A stretch of 64,000 nt of DNA from Anthostomella pinea (taxonomy: Eukaryota; Ascomycota; Sordariomycetes; Xylariales; Xylariaceae). This document shows positions 10,630-20,875 of the stretch, in pieces. The translations under genes were made by a program, and so were the position numbers. Numbering within the stretch: position 1 is the first letter of the stretch; each line of letters starts with the position of its first letter. The stretch is from the NCBI GenBank assembly GCA_963556695.1, contig CAUWAG010000013.1, forward strand, positions 620,001 to 684,000. Reading direction: 5' to 3'. The notes under the pieces were generated by a model. It did not search any database. It worked only from the letters and a program-made list of their open reading frames with translations, and was not told the DNA's origin.

Positions 10630-11318
10630 GGGAAAAGTTTTACATTCAGATATACGTACCCTTCCACCTAACCATCCGCCCATGCCACATTAGATCCATG
10701 TAACCTCTTTCCATAGCGTTGGCTAACCTTTAATCGCGATTCTGCGAAGTCCCGCGCTTCTCGTAAACGCATGCGGGATGCATTCTGCCCTTTTTCTGCC
10801 GGTATCTGTTTGTGTGCAGGAAAAGTCTATGGCCTACCTCGATACCAGTTTGGCGCTGGCGGAGACCCTTTCGCGTTTTGGCTTCGCACCGGCCTTGAAG
10901 AGCAGCACGCCGTGTCTTAAAAAACCCCAGGGGTAATGGACAGTATGACTTTGGTTGCAGTTGGTGCAAAGTCGCATTGACTGCATGCGAAAGACACGGA
11001 ATGGCCTGATGTGCGTCCGCCCTATTGGGCCTGACCATCGACGTTGAAACTTGTGTCAACCAACATGCAAGGGGCGGCTCAGCCAACAGAACCAGGTACG
11101 TATCTTTTAATGTCATAAATCATAATACTCATCTTCATCAAAACTCTCCTCGCCTCGTTATTTACTCATTATGCCCATCCTTTTCATTATTTCTTCTAGA
11201 ACAATGAAACGGAATTCAAGAACCAGAACATTCTTCCATCAAAGACACTGCTGCCAGGTCCATTTGTTGCCTCCTTATAGAGGCACACACAAATATCCCT
11301 TCGCAGCCCTGCCCTCAG
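10630..11318. other. No supported gene; upstream of FAD oxidase relic
   Basis: A GTACGT...TTCTTCTAG pair (about 11095-11202) could be an intron of the missing 5' part of the FAD oxidase, but the flanking codons do not match that family. Nothing else can be supported. Confidence 0.35.
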
Positions 11319-12818
11319 GCGGATTGTCTTGTCGCCGCGGGGCTTCGGTCTCGGGTCTTGACTACCAGCGACGATCGATACAAGACGCGAATCGAATCAT
11401 ACTGGTGCAATAGCGCCAAGCTCAATCCTGCCTGCATCGTGCAACCAACTTCAGCTTCTGAGGTCAGCGCAGCGGTCAAAGCGCTCGTGGAGCACGAACA
11501 GGTCTTCGCCGTTCGCTCTGGTGGACACACCAACTGGGCCAGGAGTAACAACATCGACGGCGGAGTTACCATCGACCTCGGCTTGATGAACTCGACCACG
11601 TACGATGCCGCGACAGAGACGGCTGACATCGGCCCTGCTGCCAAATGGAAGCATGTCTACGAAGAGCTGGAGCAGTACGGCCGGGCTGTGGCGGGGGGCC
11701 GCGAGGCCGAGGTCGGCGCAGGTGGTTTCCTCTTGGGCGGAGGAAACAACTTCTTCGCCGGACTTCATGGCCTGGCCTGTGACAATGTTGCGGGCTACGA
11801 GGTGGTGCTGGCGGACGGCTAGATAGTCACTGCTCACGCAGGGGGCGAGCACGCGGATCTCTTCCGCGTCCACAAGGGCTCGGGCAACAACTTCGGCATC
11901 GTCACTCGCTTCACGATGCGCACCATGCAAAGCGGTCTGGTTTGGGGCGGGTTCGCAGTGCGGCCCATGGAAGTCATGCCAGAGCTGCAGATGCCGTCGC
12001 CGCCTTTACTGCCAATTCGCACCTGGATCCCCACAGCACGCTCAACTTCACGGTGGGCCACATGCCCCGTCTGGGCGGCAGCGCTGTGGTGACAATCTGT
12101 ACCAATGTGGCCGGGGTCGAGAATCCCCTTGCCTTTGAGCAGTTCTCGAAGATGCCTGAGGTCATGAAGAATCTGAAGATGACCACGCTCCAAGAGGTTC
12201 TGCCATAGAGTTCCCTTCCCACGAACTGTTAGTGAGAACCCCCTTACCGCCTTACCTCCCACCGTCTATTCTTAGATGGCGCCATCATGGCTCGGCCACT
12301 AATACGTATGCAGCAACATCTGGTATACTCTGTGTTTCAAAAACGACGCCTCGATCATCGTAAAGGCGAACGATCTCCACACCGAGCTGGCAAGCCAGGT
12401 TCAGGAGAAGGTCGCTGACGGCGACTTCACCACGCACTGCTCCTTCCAGCCGATCCCCAGGACGATCGCCCAGCACTCGGTAGCCGCGGGCGGGAACGTG
12501 TTGGGACTAGAGCAGTACGCCCACGACGCCATCATGATCCAGGTGAACGTCAGCATGCGCACACAAGAACTGGCAGACTGGGCCCGACCCCTGGTTCGCG
12601 GGGTGGTCGACGGCGTGCGCGCCTTTGCCGCATCCATCGACGATGGGGTCTGCCCCTGGTTGCATCTGAACTACGCAAGTCCGGACCAGAAGGTGTTGGA
12701 GAGCTACGGGACGGCCAACATGCTCAGGATGAGGGAGGCGGCTGCCAAGTATGATCCTCGTGGTGTCTTTCAACGTCTCTGCCCTGGAGGGTTCAAGCTT
12801 GCGGCCGTCAAGGGCTAG
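11319..12818 (+). pseudogene. Berberine-bridge (BBE)-type FAD-linked oxidase relic
   Basis: The first long segment begins after a CAG acceptor and shows the FAD_binding_4 fold: SYWCNSAKLNPACIVQP, then VRSGGHTNWA (flavin-binding His), VTIDLGLMN, AGGFLLGGGNNF and VVLADG. A TAG at 11821-11823 follows directly, where a Ser is expected, and the frame continues with HADLFRVHKGSGNNFGIVTR. Near 11970 the frame shifts by one base (CAGAT read as CAGGAT restores it), then DAVAAFTANSHL follows. After a probable intron the third part holds WYTLCFKNDASI and LGLEQYAHDAIMI. It ends with the berberine-like C-terminus KYDPRGVFQRLCPGGFKL. Such oxidases are usually secreted or part of secondary-metabolite clusters. 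The 5' end with any signal peptide is missing. Confidence 0.8.
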
Positions 12819-13122
12819 CAGTGAGACGGAGAGTGGCAGGGAGACACATGTACACGAACCAGTGCCGTCGGTAACTTATGGCCCAAGCACATCCTGATTA
12901 TGTGGTAGGACTGTTGTATATTGACGTCGCTAACTTAGCGTCTAGCGGACTGGGGAGACACGGACTACTCCATCTCAATACATTCATATCCTCCATGATA
13001 TCCCGTATATAGTCCCAACGTGCCGCCACTAAGCATGGACGACACCCTCTGCTCCTCCCCTCCTAATATCCTCAACCCCAAAAACAGCAAGTGCAAAGAC
13101 AGCTTCGACACGGCAACTCCCT
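12819..13122. other. No gene seen
   Basis: This short intergenic stretch lies between two convergent units (FAD oxidase relic, plus; small secreted protein, minus). No repeat or site was recognised. Confidence 0.5.
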
Positions 13123-13482
13123 CTAGTCCTTCACCCTGTAATACTTGGCTTTCACCGGCCAGGGGCACCCCGCCAAGGGCTTCTTCTTTACAGACAAAAG
13201 CGCGCTCGAGTCCGACCCGCAGGCATGTAGGACGGCGTAGAAATTGACTTCGAAGTCCCCGGTGGCAATTTGCGCCTCATCGGGATAAAGTATCCCTGCC
13301 GGCGATGAGACAAAATAATCATCCAGTTTGGTGCAGCCCACCGGGTCTGTTCCCGTGTGTTCATGTAAGCCGAACCACATGTTATCTTTCTTGGCCTTGA
13401 TGCTCCATTGCTTTTTCGCCGTCGCCTGTGTTGCCGCCAACGCCAGCAGTGCGACCTTCAATAGGCTGTTGTAGGCCAGCAT
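13123..13482 (-). CDS. Small secreted protein (119 aa), function unknown
   Basis: A single-exon gene with ATG at 13480-13482; the frame upstream has no ATG. The first about 22 residues (MLAYNSLLKVALLALAATQA) form a typical signal peptide with an Ala-rich cleavage region. The mature part is about 97 residues, Lys-rich, with three Cys (GCTKLDD, HACGSDS, AGCPWP) and several Trp/Tyr. I do not recognise a family. Size, secretion signal and position beside an AT-rich repeat block are features shared by many fungal effector candidates, but that role is inference. An odd Cys number argues against a fully disulphide-paired monomer. Confidence 0.65.
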   Translation of the reverse strand: MLAYNSLLKVALLALAATQATAKKQWSIKAKKDNMWFGLHEHTGTDPVGCTKLDDYFVSSPAGILYPDEAQIATGDFEVNFYAVLHACGSDSSALLSVKKKPLAGCPWPVKAKYYRVKD

Positions 13483-13559
13483 GGTGGTGGTAGGACTTCG
13501 TGTTCCCAACCCAGCAGATTGAGATGATATCGATGTTATAAAATCAATTCAGGTTCTAC

Positions 13560-14299
13560 TACAACCTTGAGCAAATAAACAGTGGGTTTTTTAGTAGCTT
13601 ATAGCTAAAATTTATTCGTTTTTTTCTTCAACCTTAACGCTATTAGTAAAACTTTCGTTTTTATCCGATAAGTTATAAAAGCCTTATATAAGGATAGATT
13701 TTTGTACAGGAATTTCGTAAAGATTTTTATATATATTATATATAACCATCTGGTTTTGACGTTACTTAAAATATACCACATTAATTAAATAGCTTTTACT
13801 ATACGTAGCGATATTATATGATAATTACCGATTTATTAAAAGTGAATAAAAATCTTAACGGCTGTATTAATTATAACGTTTTAATATTATAATGACCTTT
13901 GTCAGATGTTAGATCCCAGATATGGTGCCCTTAGGTGCAATACCCACTAGGGGGCTGTCAGGGGAACAGTGGATCCACTCTGGCATGGTGCAGTATGGTA
14001 TTTAGCTGTAGATTAGCCCTGCCTAGCATACTTGAAAATGACAACAACATTTGCAGCAACCACTCGCACCCCTAAGGCTTGTGACCCTTCTAGAATCTCA
14101 CAACCTTAAAAATATTTCCGATAAAACATAAGGGTAATGCAAGATTATATAAGCAGAATTATTGTTATACAACCTACTTTAAACTAAAAAAATTATAACT
14201 ATTTTAACTCGATTATTAAAGCTTACTCGTTTATATATTGACTTAAAATTAAAACTTTATTCAAATATATTATAGAAAATTAGATAAAATAACCGCAAT
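13560..14299. other. AT-rich RIP-like block, left of Fot1-like copy 1
   Basis: This is almost pure A/T-biased sequence without usable open frames, interrupted only by the normal-GC element C at 13900-14102. It looks like an older repeat destroyed by C-to-T changes; the original element cannot be read. Confidence 0.6.
13900..14102 (+). mobile_element. Solo LTR-like element C, copy 2 (203 bp)
   Basis: The ends are TGTCAGATGTTAGA and TCTAGAATCTCACA, flanked by acctt at 13895-13899 and 14103-14107. It has the same length and orientation as 5607-5809, with a small number of substitutions. Confidence 0.8.
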
Positions 14300-14300
14300 A

Positions 14301-16160
14301 ACGTAGCTGACAAGCGAGTTGACATTACAAGCGAGTTAGCACTCGTCATGAACTCTCCAACTGCCATGTCAAATAACTTCACCACAACGCATTCAGTTCA
14401 ATTCAATCAATCGGATTCCTCTTCCTCAGAGGTTTTTATCTCTATTGTACAAGTTCGCGCATTATGGCCAGTATTGCCGCAAACGCCATACCGTCGCCCA
14501 CGCGCTGCCGCCCACCTCGGACGACGATTACCTTCACCCATTTCCTGTTTTGCCAGCTCAGCACTATCCTTTGCAGCCTGAAGATCTATTGCATCTTCAA
14601 CGGAGAGTACTCCTCCTTTCACTAGACGTTTGTTTTTTGTTCTCCGGCGTTTATTTAGTAAGTGATTGGCCTCTTCTAGTTCGCGGACCCGGGAATCAAC
14701 CAAAGCGACCTTATGCATAAGACCGTATGTAGCCTTCGAAAACGAGCTCAACGCATCAACTATTGATGTAAGTGAGCTTCCCTGGTGGTTTCTGACTCGG
14801 TTTCGGATATAAACCGATTGGTTTACCGCTTTGTTAATGGTGGTAGGCGTCTTCGAAGTCCAAGTAGTGGGTGGCAGATTGGGGTCTGGCGACAGTGTTC
14901 GTATGACAGCGACAGCATCCAGCTTTGAAATGACACTTTCTGGGTCAAAAGGAACAAGCCCAGTGGCACTGAAACCTGTTCAAATGTTTCCTGGCGTCAT
15001 AGCAGCGTTGTGTGCTTCACAAAACGCTGCAAGGAAGTCCTCCTTCGAAACGTGGGTTATATGACGCCGGATGAGATCCTCAATCATGCGACCGTAAGCT
15101 CGTTTGAGCGGGCTAAAACAGCCGACATCTAGAGGCTGGAGCCTGTGTGACGAGTGGGCAGGCATACAAAGGGTGATAATGCCGTTGTTCTGACAATAAT
15201 CCTCAAAGACCTGGGAATGGTGGCTTTCGTGACCATCTAGGATGAGGAGGCGTTTACCGGCAGTCATACGCGGTCTGGTATACTTGTCGAAATGCTGAAT
15301 CCATTCCAAACCAATCTCATTCGTGGTCCACCCGTTGTCGGACACGGCCACCTTCCAATCGCGTGGTAATATCATGTCGCGATACCATGACGCGAGGTGG
15401 GTTTTGCCCTGTAGAATGATGAACGGCGGGACCACCCAACCATCAGCATTAACAGCAGAGATTGCTGTAGACCATTCCCTGTTGCCTTGCTGAGCTTGTC
15501 TAGGCCTGCCACGTCTTTCGGCGCTTGTAACGACCATGCCGGACCCAGTAATGCCCATCATAAACCCAGTCTCATCGAAGTTGTAAATATCCGCGTCTTG
15601 GATACCATGTTTCGCGACTGCCGCTGCAACTTGGCAAAACCACGCGCGATACGCGTCTGGATCCTTGTTCAAGACCCTCTGGTAGTCTATCTTCCGATGA
15701 AAACGCGTCCGGAGGCCTGGTGTACGTTTGATGAAGTTCCGCGTCCAGTTCTTTCCAACGCGTCCAGCCCCACGCGCCGCCAACAATTGATTTGCTATAT
15801 CTTCAACATAACTGTACCGGGGCGGAAATGCTCGCGCATCCAGGTTAAGAATGAAGGAACAAATGGCATTCTCTTCGGAAACCATAAGTTTCAAAGTATT
15901 GGGCATGCTGTCGCGTCGTGATGGCATTCCTTTGACTCTATTGCTCAAAGTGGAACGAGGGACGTTAAAGAGTTTCGCAAGCTGAAATATAGGAATATGA
16001 GGGTCACGTCGTTTAGCTTGAACAGCTAGCTGCAAGTCTGATTCGTTATAACGCGGTGCCATTGTTGTTGGTGGAGATATGATGGTTTGAATCGTATTGG
16101 TTGGAAAGTTCATGACGAGTGCCAACTCGCTTGTAATGTCAACTCGCTTGTTAGCTACGT
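14301..16160 (-). mobile_element. Fot1/pogo-like DNA transposon, copy 1 (1860 bp, near intact)
   Basis: TA flanks both ends (14299-14300 and 16161-16162). Inverted repeats of about 60 bp start ACGTAGCTGACAAGCGAGTT and differ only at a few G/A or C/T positions. Within each repeat ACAAGCGAGTT occurs twice. The element carries one transposase frame on the minus strand with a single internal stop. Size, TA target site and a CENP-B-like DDE transposase place it in the pogo/Fot1 group of Tc1/mariner elements. Confidence 0.92.
14407..16113 (-). pseudogene. Pogo/Fot1 transposase (DDE1) with one TGA stop
   Basis: The frame runs 569 codons from the ATG at 16111-16113 (or 16060-16062, MAPRYNES) to 14407. 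It is broken once, by TGA at 14980-14982. Copy 2 has CGA (Arg) at that site, so the stop is one C-to-T change, as RIP makes. An N-terminal psq-type HTH (AVQAKRRDPHIPIFQLAKLF) is followed by a CENP-B-type HTH (VGKNWTRNFIKRTPGLRTRF). The catalytic triad is seen in YNFDETGFMMG, LLILDGHESHHS and LQPLDVGCFSPLK (DDD). The C-terminal part is charged, with a zinc-knuckle-like YGVCGNTGHNARTC near the end. Confidence 0.9.
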
Positions 16161-16394
16161 TAGTATAAAAAATCTTATCAACGTAAACCCTACGCGTATA
16201 TAACCGTTAATATTTATATTCCGCGCCGTAAAAAATAACTTAAACCGAAAAACCTAATCGGTAGGAAAAGCTCGGAAGCTCAAAAGCCGCAATTAAAAGC
16301 CGCAACAAAAAACAAATTAAACTAAATGGTAGTCTGTATGTCATAAGGTTATATTAATAGAAAACTAATAAAAATTTAATAATATTAACGTATA

Positions 16395-16769
16395 TGTGAA
16401 GTTCAAAGGTTCAGATGGGGTCAGGATGAGAAAGATCTGGTTCGGTATTTGGTTATTGTTGAATACACAGATGTTGATTGATTCTATTGATTGTTCTGCT
16501 CTGCGTGCAGAGATTGATCATCTGTCTTCTTGGTGGGTCAGATGCCCTGTGCGTCTCTACCCCACTAGAGATTGTCCGGTGTCTATCTCCGGCTCCCATT
16601 CAACACATTTGTGCTAGTATCTAACAATTAGCGACCATTGCCCTACAGCTCTAGCGCTACGGCAGGTAGACGCGTTGCAGCTGTATTTAAGTGTGAATCC
16701 GTTTGTATCAGATATACCTTGAACTACAAACAAACCAACAACCAACACTTCTGCATACAAATCTTGACA
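16395..16769 (+). mobile_element. Probable LTR-like element K, split by element F
   Basis: It starts TGTGAAGTTC and ends ATCTTGACA (inverted TGTSAAG), with element F copy 1 inserted at 16457-16605. CAGCTGTATTTAAGTGTGAA is shared with element B (CAGCTGTATTTAGGTGGGAA), suggesting a related LTR promoter. Flanking 5-mers do not match, so the borders are tentative. Confidence 0.45.
16457..16605 (+). mobile_element. Solo LTR-like element F, copy 1 (149 bp)
   Basis: It starts TGTTGAATACAC and ends CCCATTCAACA. The copy at 18195-18343 is the same length and orientation. The 5-bp flanks (gttat and cattt) do not match here. Confidence 0.65.
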
Positions 16770-17939
16770 GCTAATACTAATATATTTTCAAACATATTAA
16801 TATGCTTCTTACTTGTTACAATAGTCGTTCATAAATAAATAAATAAATATTACTTATCCTATACGTTATCAACAAATACGACGATCTTTAAGGTAAAAAA
16901 GCAGTGTTTATTAATTAAACGACGCTTTGTATAAGTTTTGCTTATTTAAAAAACGCCTAATATAATCTTTAATTTATATAACTTTATGGATGTTTTAAAG
17001 TTATTTTTTAAAGTAACGTGGATGACAAGCGAGCGGCAATTACAAGCGAACGGCAACTTTTCACCAACCTTTCAACCAACATGTCAAATAACTCGACCAC
17101 AATGCATTTAATTCAATCTAATCAATTGGATTCTTCTTCTTCAGACCTTTCTATCTCTATTGTATAAGTTCGCGCATTATGGCTAATGTTGCTCTAAACG
17201 CCACAACGTTGCTCACGCGCTGCCGCCCTCCTCGAACGACGACTACCTTCACCCATTTCCTGTCTTGCCAGCTCATCACTATCCTTTATAGCCTGGAGAC
17301 CTACTGCATCTTTAACAGAAAGTACTCCTATTTTTATTAGACGTTTGTTTTTTGTCCTCTGGCGTTTACTTAGTAAGTGATTGGCCTCCTCTAACTCACG
17401 GACCCGGGAATCAACCAAAGCGACCTTGTGTATAAGACCGTATGTAGCCTTTGAAAATGAGCCCAATGCATCAACTATTGATGTAGGTGAGCTTTCCTGG
17501 TGGTTTCTGACTCGATTTCGGATATAAACCGACTGGTTTACTGCTTCGTTGATAGTGGTAGGCGTCTTTGAAGTCTAAGTAGTGGGTGGCAGATTGGGGT
17601 TTGACGACGGTGTTCGTATGACAGCGACAGCATCCAGCTTTGAAATAACACTTTCTGGGTCGAAAAGAACAAGCCTAGTGGCACTGAAACCTGCTCGAAT
17701 ATTTCTTGGCGTCATAGCAGCATTGTGTGCTTCACAAAATGCTGCAAGGAAGTCCTCCTTCGAAACATGGGTTATATGACGCCGGATGAGATCCTCAATC
17801 ATGCGACCGTATGCTCATTTGAGCGGGCTAAAACAACTGACATCTAAAGGCTGGAGCCTGTGTGACGAGTGGGCAGGCATACAAAGGGTAATAATGCTGT
17901 TGTTCTGGCAATAATCCTCAAAGATCTGGGGATGGTGGC

Positions 17940-18145
17940 TGTGAGGGCAGTATGAAGGCACACACCAGCGCAACCTACTGCGCCCCACATCACACCCTGG
18001 CCAGGGGTTCATCTAGATAGCTCTGTCTCCCACCTGTATCTAGCTCTCTTTCCTTCCTTTCTTCATCTTCGATATTTTCGTCTATAGAGTTGGTTACCCC
18101 CTTGTCGTCTGCTTTGTCTCGTCTTAGGTGCCACTCGCCGTGACA
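17940..18145 (-). mobile_element. Solo LTR-like element G (206 bp) inside transposase copy 2
   Basis: On the plus strand it runs from TGTGAGGGC to GCCGTGACA, flanked by gtggc at 17935-17939 and 18146-18150. Copy 1 of the transposon shows the empty site (gtggctttcgtg) with a single gtggc, which proves the insertion and its 5-bp duplication. Confidence 0.85.
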
Positions 18146-18194
18146 GTGGCTTTCGTGACCATCTAGGATGAGGAGGCGTTTACTGGCAGTCATA

Positions 18195-18343
18195 TGTTGA
18201 ATACACGGATGATGATTGATTCTATTGATTGTTGTGCTCTGTGTGCAGAGATAAATTATCTGTCTTCTTGGTAGGTCAGATGCCCTGTGCGTCTCTGCCC
18301 CACTGGAGATCTTCCGGTGTCTATCTCCGGCTCCTATTCAACA
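18195..18343 (+). mobile_element. Solo LTR-like element F, copy 2 (149 bp)
   Basis: It starts TGTTGAATACAC and ends CCTATTCAACA, flanked by tcata (18190-18194) and tttta (18344-18348). The matching site in transposon copy 1 is gcagtcatacgcgg with no insert, confirming a 149-bp insertion plus a 5-bp duplication, two of whose bases have since changed. Confidence 0.8.
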
Positions 18344-19365
18344 TTTTACGCGGTCTGGTATACTTGTCGAAATGCCAAATCCATTCCAACTCAATCTTGT
18401 TCGTAGTCCAACCGTTATCGGACACAGCCACCTTCCAATCGCGTGATAATGTTGTGTCGCAATACCATGACGCGAGGTGGGTTTTGCCATGTAGAATGAT
18501 GAGCGGCGGGACCACCCAACCATCAGCATTGACAGCAGAAATTGCTGTAGACCATTCTCTGTTGCCTTGCTGAGCTTGTCTAAGCCTACCACGTCTTTTG
18601 ACACTTGTAACGACTATGCTGGACCCAATAATGCCTATTATAAACCCAGTCTCATCGAAGTTATAAATATCCGCGTCTTGGATACCATGTTTCACAATTG
18701 CCGCCGTAACTTGGCAAAACCATGCGCAATATGCATCTAGGTCTTTGTTCAAGACCCTCTGGTAGTCCATCCTCCAATGAAAATGCGTCCGGAGGCCTGG
18801 TGTGCGTTTAATGAAGTTTCGTGTCCAGTTATTTCCAATGTGTCCATCCCCACGCGCTGTCAACAATTGATTTGCCATATCTTCAACATAACTGTGCCGG
18901 GGTGGAAATGCTCGCGCATCCAGGTCAAGAATGAAGAAAAGAATAGCATTCTCTTCGGAAACCGTAAATTTCAAAGTATTGGGTATGCTATCGCGTCGTG
19001 ATGGTCAGCTGGCGATTCTAGCTTTCAAGGTATTATATGGGACATGAAAAGTCTTAGAAAGCTTGCCAATGGTAATATGAGGGTTGCATCACTTAGCTTG
19101 GACAGCAAGCTGTAAGTCTGATCTGTTATAACGCAATGCCATTATTGTTAGTTGATCAATTAGGAGCCTTAATTGAAAGGTTAGGTGGCTGGTAAAAAGT
19201 TGCCATTCGCTTGTAATTGCCGCTCGCTTGTCATCCACGTTATTTATAATTCAAAAGAAGGTTTATTTACTTCTTAAAAAAACTGCTTTTTTTTAAACAG
19301 CGTTAATAATCTAAAAAACGGCAGTATTTTAATAATTTCGATATTATTAAAAAAATCTTTATAAG

Positions 19366-19569
19366 TGTTGGAATAGGCTTGAACGATCAATCATAATACT
19401 CGAGTATGGGGTCAAGGTCATGATGTTGCTGATGGTTGGATTGGGAGGTCTAGCTGGACCTGAAGGTCTGGCTAAGTGTTCTCACAGTCCGGTATCTAAT
19501 CTCTTATCTAATCATACATGTGGGTCTTGGTATAGATGGTTTGCAAGCTGGAATTGCATAGATCCAATA
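19366..19569 (-). mobile_element. Solo LTR-like element E, copy 2 (204 bp)
   Basis: This is the reverse-orientation relative of 6770-6971. It is flanked by ataag at 19361-19365 and 19570-19574, and its ends are TGTTGGAATAGG and AGATCCAATA. Confidence 0.75.
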
Positions 19570-20067
19570 ATAAGTCTTTTTATTAATATTTTTATTCACA
19601 TTTTTACTAAGCTTTTTATTAATATTTTTATATGGCCTTTTATCAGAGGTTTTTAAAGGCTTTTTAATAGTTTTTTTAGTTTTTTTTACTCGTTACTTTT
19701 AACAGTATATCATAGCGGTTTTTTATATTTAAGCCTTTTTTATGAAACGGGTTTTAATTATAATGACTTATTAAGTAATAGTAGCTGTATAAAAGCTATT
19801 ATTAAACCTGGTAGTAAATTTAATTATTAAATTTAAATTTATTTAAGCGTTATTAAGCGTAGGAATATCTTGAATTATTTATTAATAAATTATCCGGTAA
19901 TTATTTAAATAAATCAAAACTGCGTGCAATTTAATAATACGTCAAGAAAGCGAAGTAGCTAACTTTTAATTCATAATACAAAGTATAAATATATAAATGA
20001 AAATAGAAAAGATTCAATAATATTAATAACGGTATTAATAAAAATAAATTTATTGATTTACTATTAT

Positions 20068-20261
20068 TGTGACGGTGTACAGCCGTATCCACCTGGATGG
20101 ATGGATGCTTAGTCATCAGGTCACGTGCAGATTAGATAAGGAGGAAGGGACCATATGTGCTACTGCCATTCGGCTAGCCCACACCTGGATTCCTTCCTTC
20201 TCCACCTTGTTATTTTTGTCAATCCACCAGATTGCATCACAACGCCACAGGCATTGTGACA
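20068..20261 (+). mobile_element. Solo LTR-like element H (194 bp)
   Basis: The ends are TGTGACGGTG and GCATTGTGACA. The flanks attat and attaa match at 4 of 5 bases. Normal GC inside an AT-rich block; end type as in element A. Confidence 0.6.
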
Positions 20262-20354
20262 ATTAATTTGTATACGGATGAAAGCGTTTTAATATAATAT
20301 ATATATTTTAAAAATCAACGATGATTTTAATAATATTTGTAACGTTAAGAGTTA

Positions 20355-20511
20355 TATGATGGAACACTCATCATAACCAACATGCCACGGCTGTTCCTCC
20401 CAAAAGGATGTCGAATATCAAGCGTGTCAGCTTGACATTCAATGGTGGTATATGTACTCATGTCCGGGCTCCAGGACTCACCACATGGGCTACCTATATC
20501 AGACCATGACA
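20355..20511 (-). mobile_element. Solo LTR-like element D, copy 2 (157 bp)
   Basis: It is the inverted copy of 5861-6017 with identical length, flanked by agtta at 20350-20354 and 20512-20516. Confidence 0.8.
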
Positions 20512-20875
20512 AGTTAAAGGCTTCAAAAGAACGGCGTTTAAAGTTATTTGATATAAAAAATATTAAAAGATATTAATAATAATAATAGCAATTAGCTGGC
20601 AACGGCGTAAGCAACGGCGTATACAACGGCGTGGTTAATAAAAAACAATTCAACTGTCTAGCAAAAAATCAAATTCTGGTGGGAGGTAGTAGCGATTTGA
20701 AGTAGGTTATTAACACAGCTACAAGAAGGAACGTCAGTAAATGTGGGTCAAGTCGCTTAGAGACCTGTCACTGGTAATTCCATGTCACTCCGCATTGATT
20801 GCAAGTTTGAGCTTCCTTCTCTCTTCTGCATGGTCACATAATAATAGCACACAGAAAGCAAACCGATAGCACATC

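Larger units (their letters stand above)
16163..17013. other. AT-rich spacer between the two Fot1-like copies
   Basis: Mostly AT-rich DNA without coding potential, holding the nested LTR-like elements K and F copy 1 between about 16395 and 16769. Confidence 0.6.
17166..19142 (-). pseudogene. Fot1-like transposase, degraded copy 2
   Basis: Fragments match copy 1 closely: 18321-18974 (CENP-B HTH and first catalytic Asp, YNFDETGFIIG), 17815-18012 (HSSHRLQPLDVSCFSPLK), 17575-17802 and 17194-17466. The second catalytic segment (LLILDGHESH) is cut by element G. Many substitutions against copy 1 are transitions. It retains Arg (CGA) where copy 1 has TGA. No protein can be made. Confidence 0.85.
17016..19240 (-). 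mobile_element. Fot1/pogo-like DNA transposon, copy 2 (interrupted, 2225 bp)
   Basis: TA flanks both ends (17014-17015 and 19241-19242). Inverted repeats of about 48 bp begin ACGTGGATGACAAGCGAGCG and differ from those of copy 1 by several substitutions, so this is a sister subfamily. Two LTR-like insertions, G (17940-18145) and F copy 2 (18195-18343), account for the extra length: without them and their duplications the element is about 1860 bp, like copy 1. Confidence 0.9.
19243..20875. other. AT-rich RIP-like block, right of Fot1-like copy 2
   Basis: AT-rich DNA without coding frames that carries elements E copy 2, H and D copy 2. Near 20604-20633 the motif caacggcgta recurs three times at about 12-bp spacing. 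GC returns to normal from about 20660, ahead of the ABC-class ATPase gene. Confidence 0.55.
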
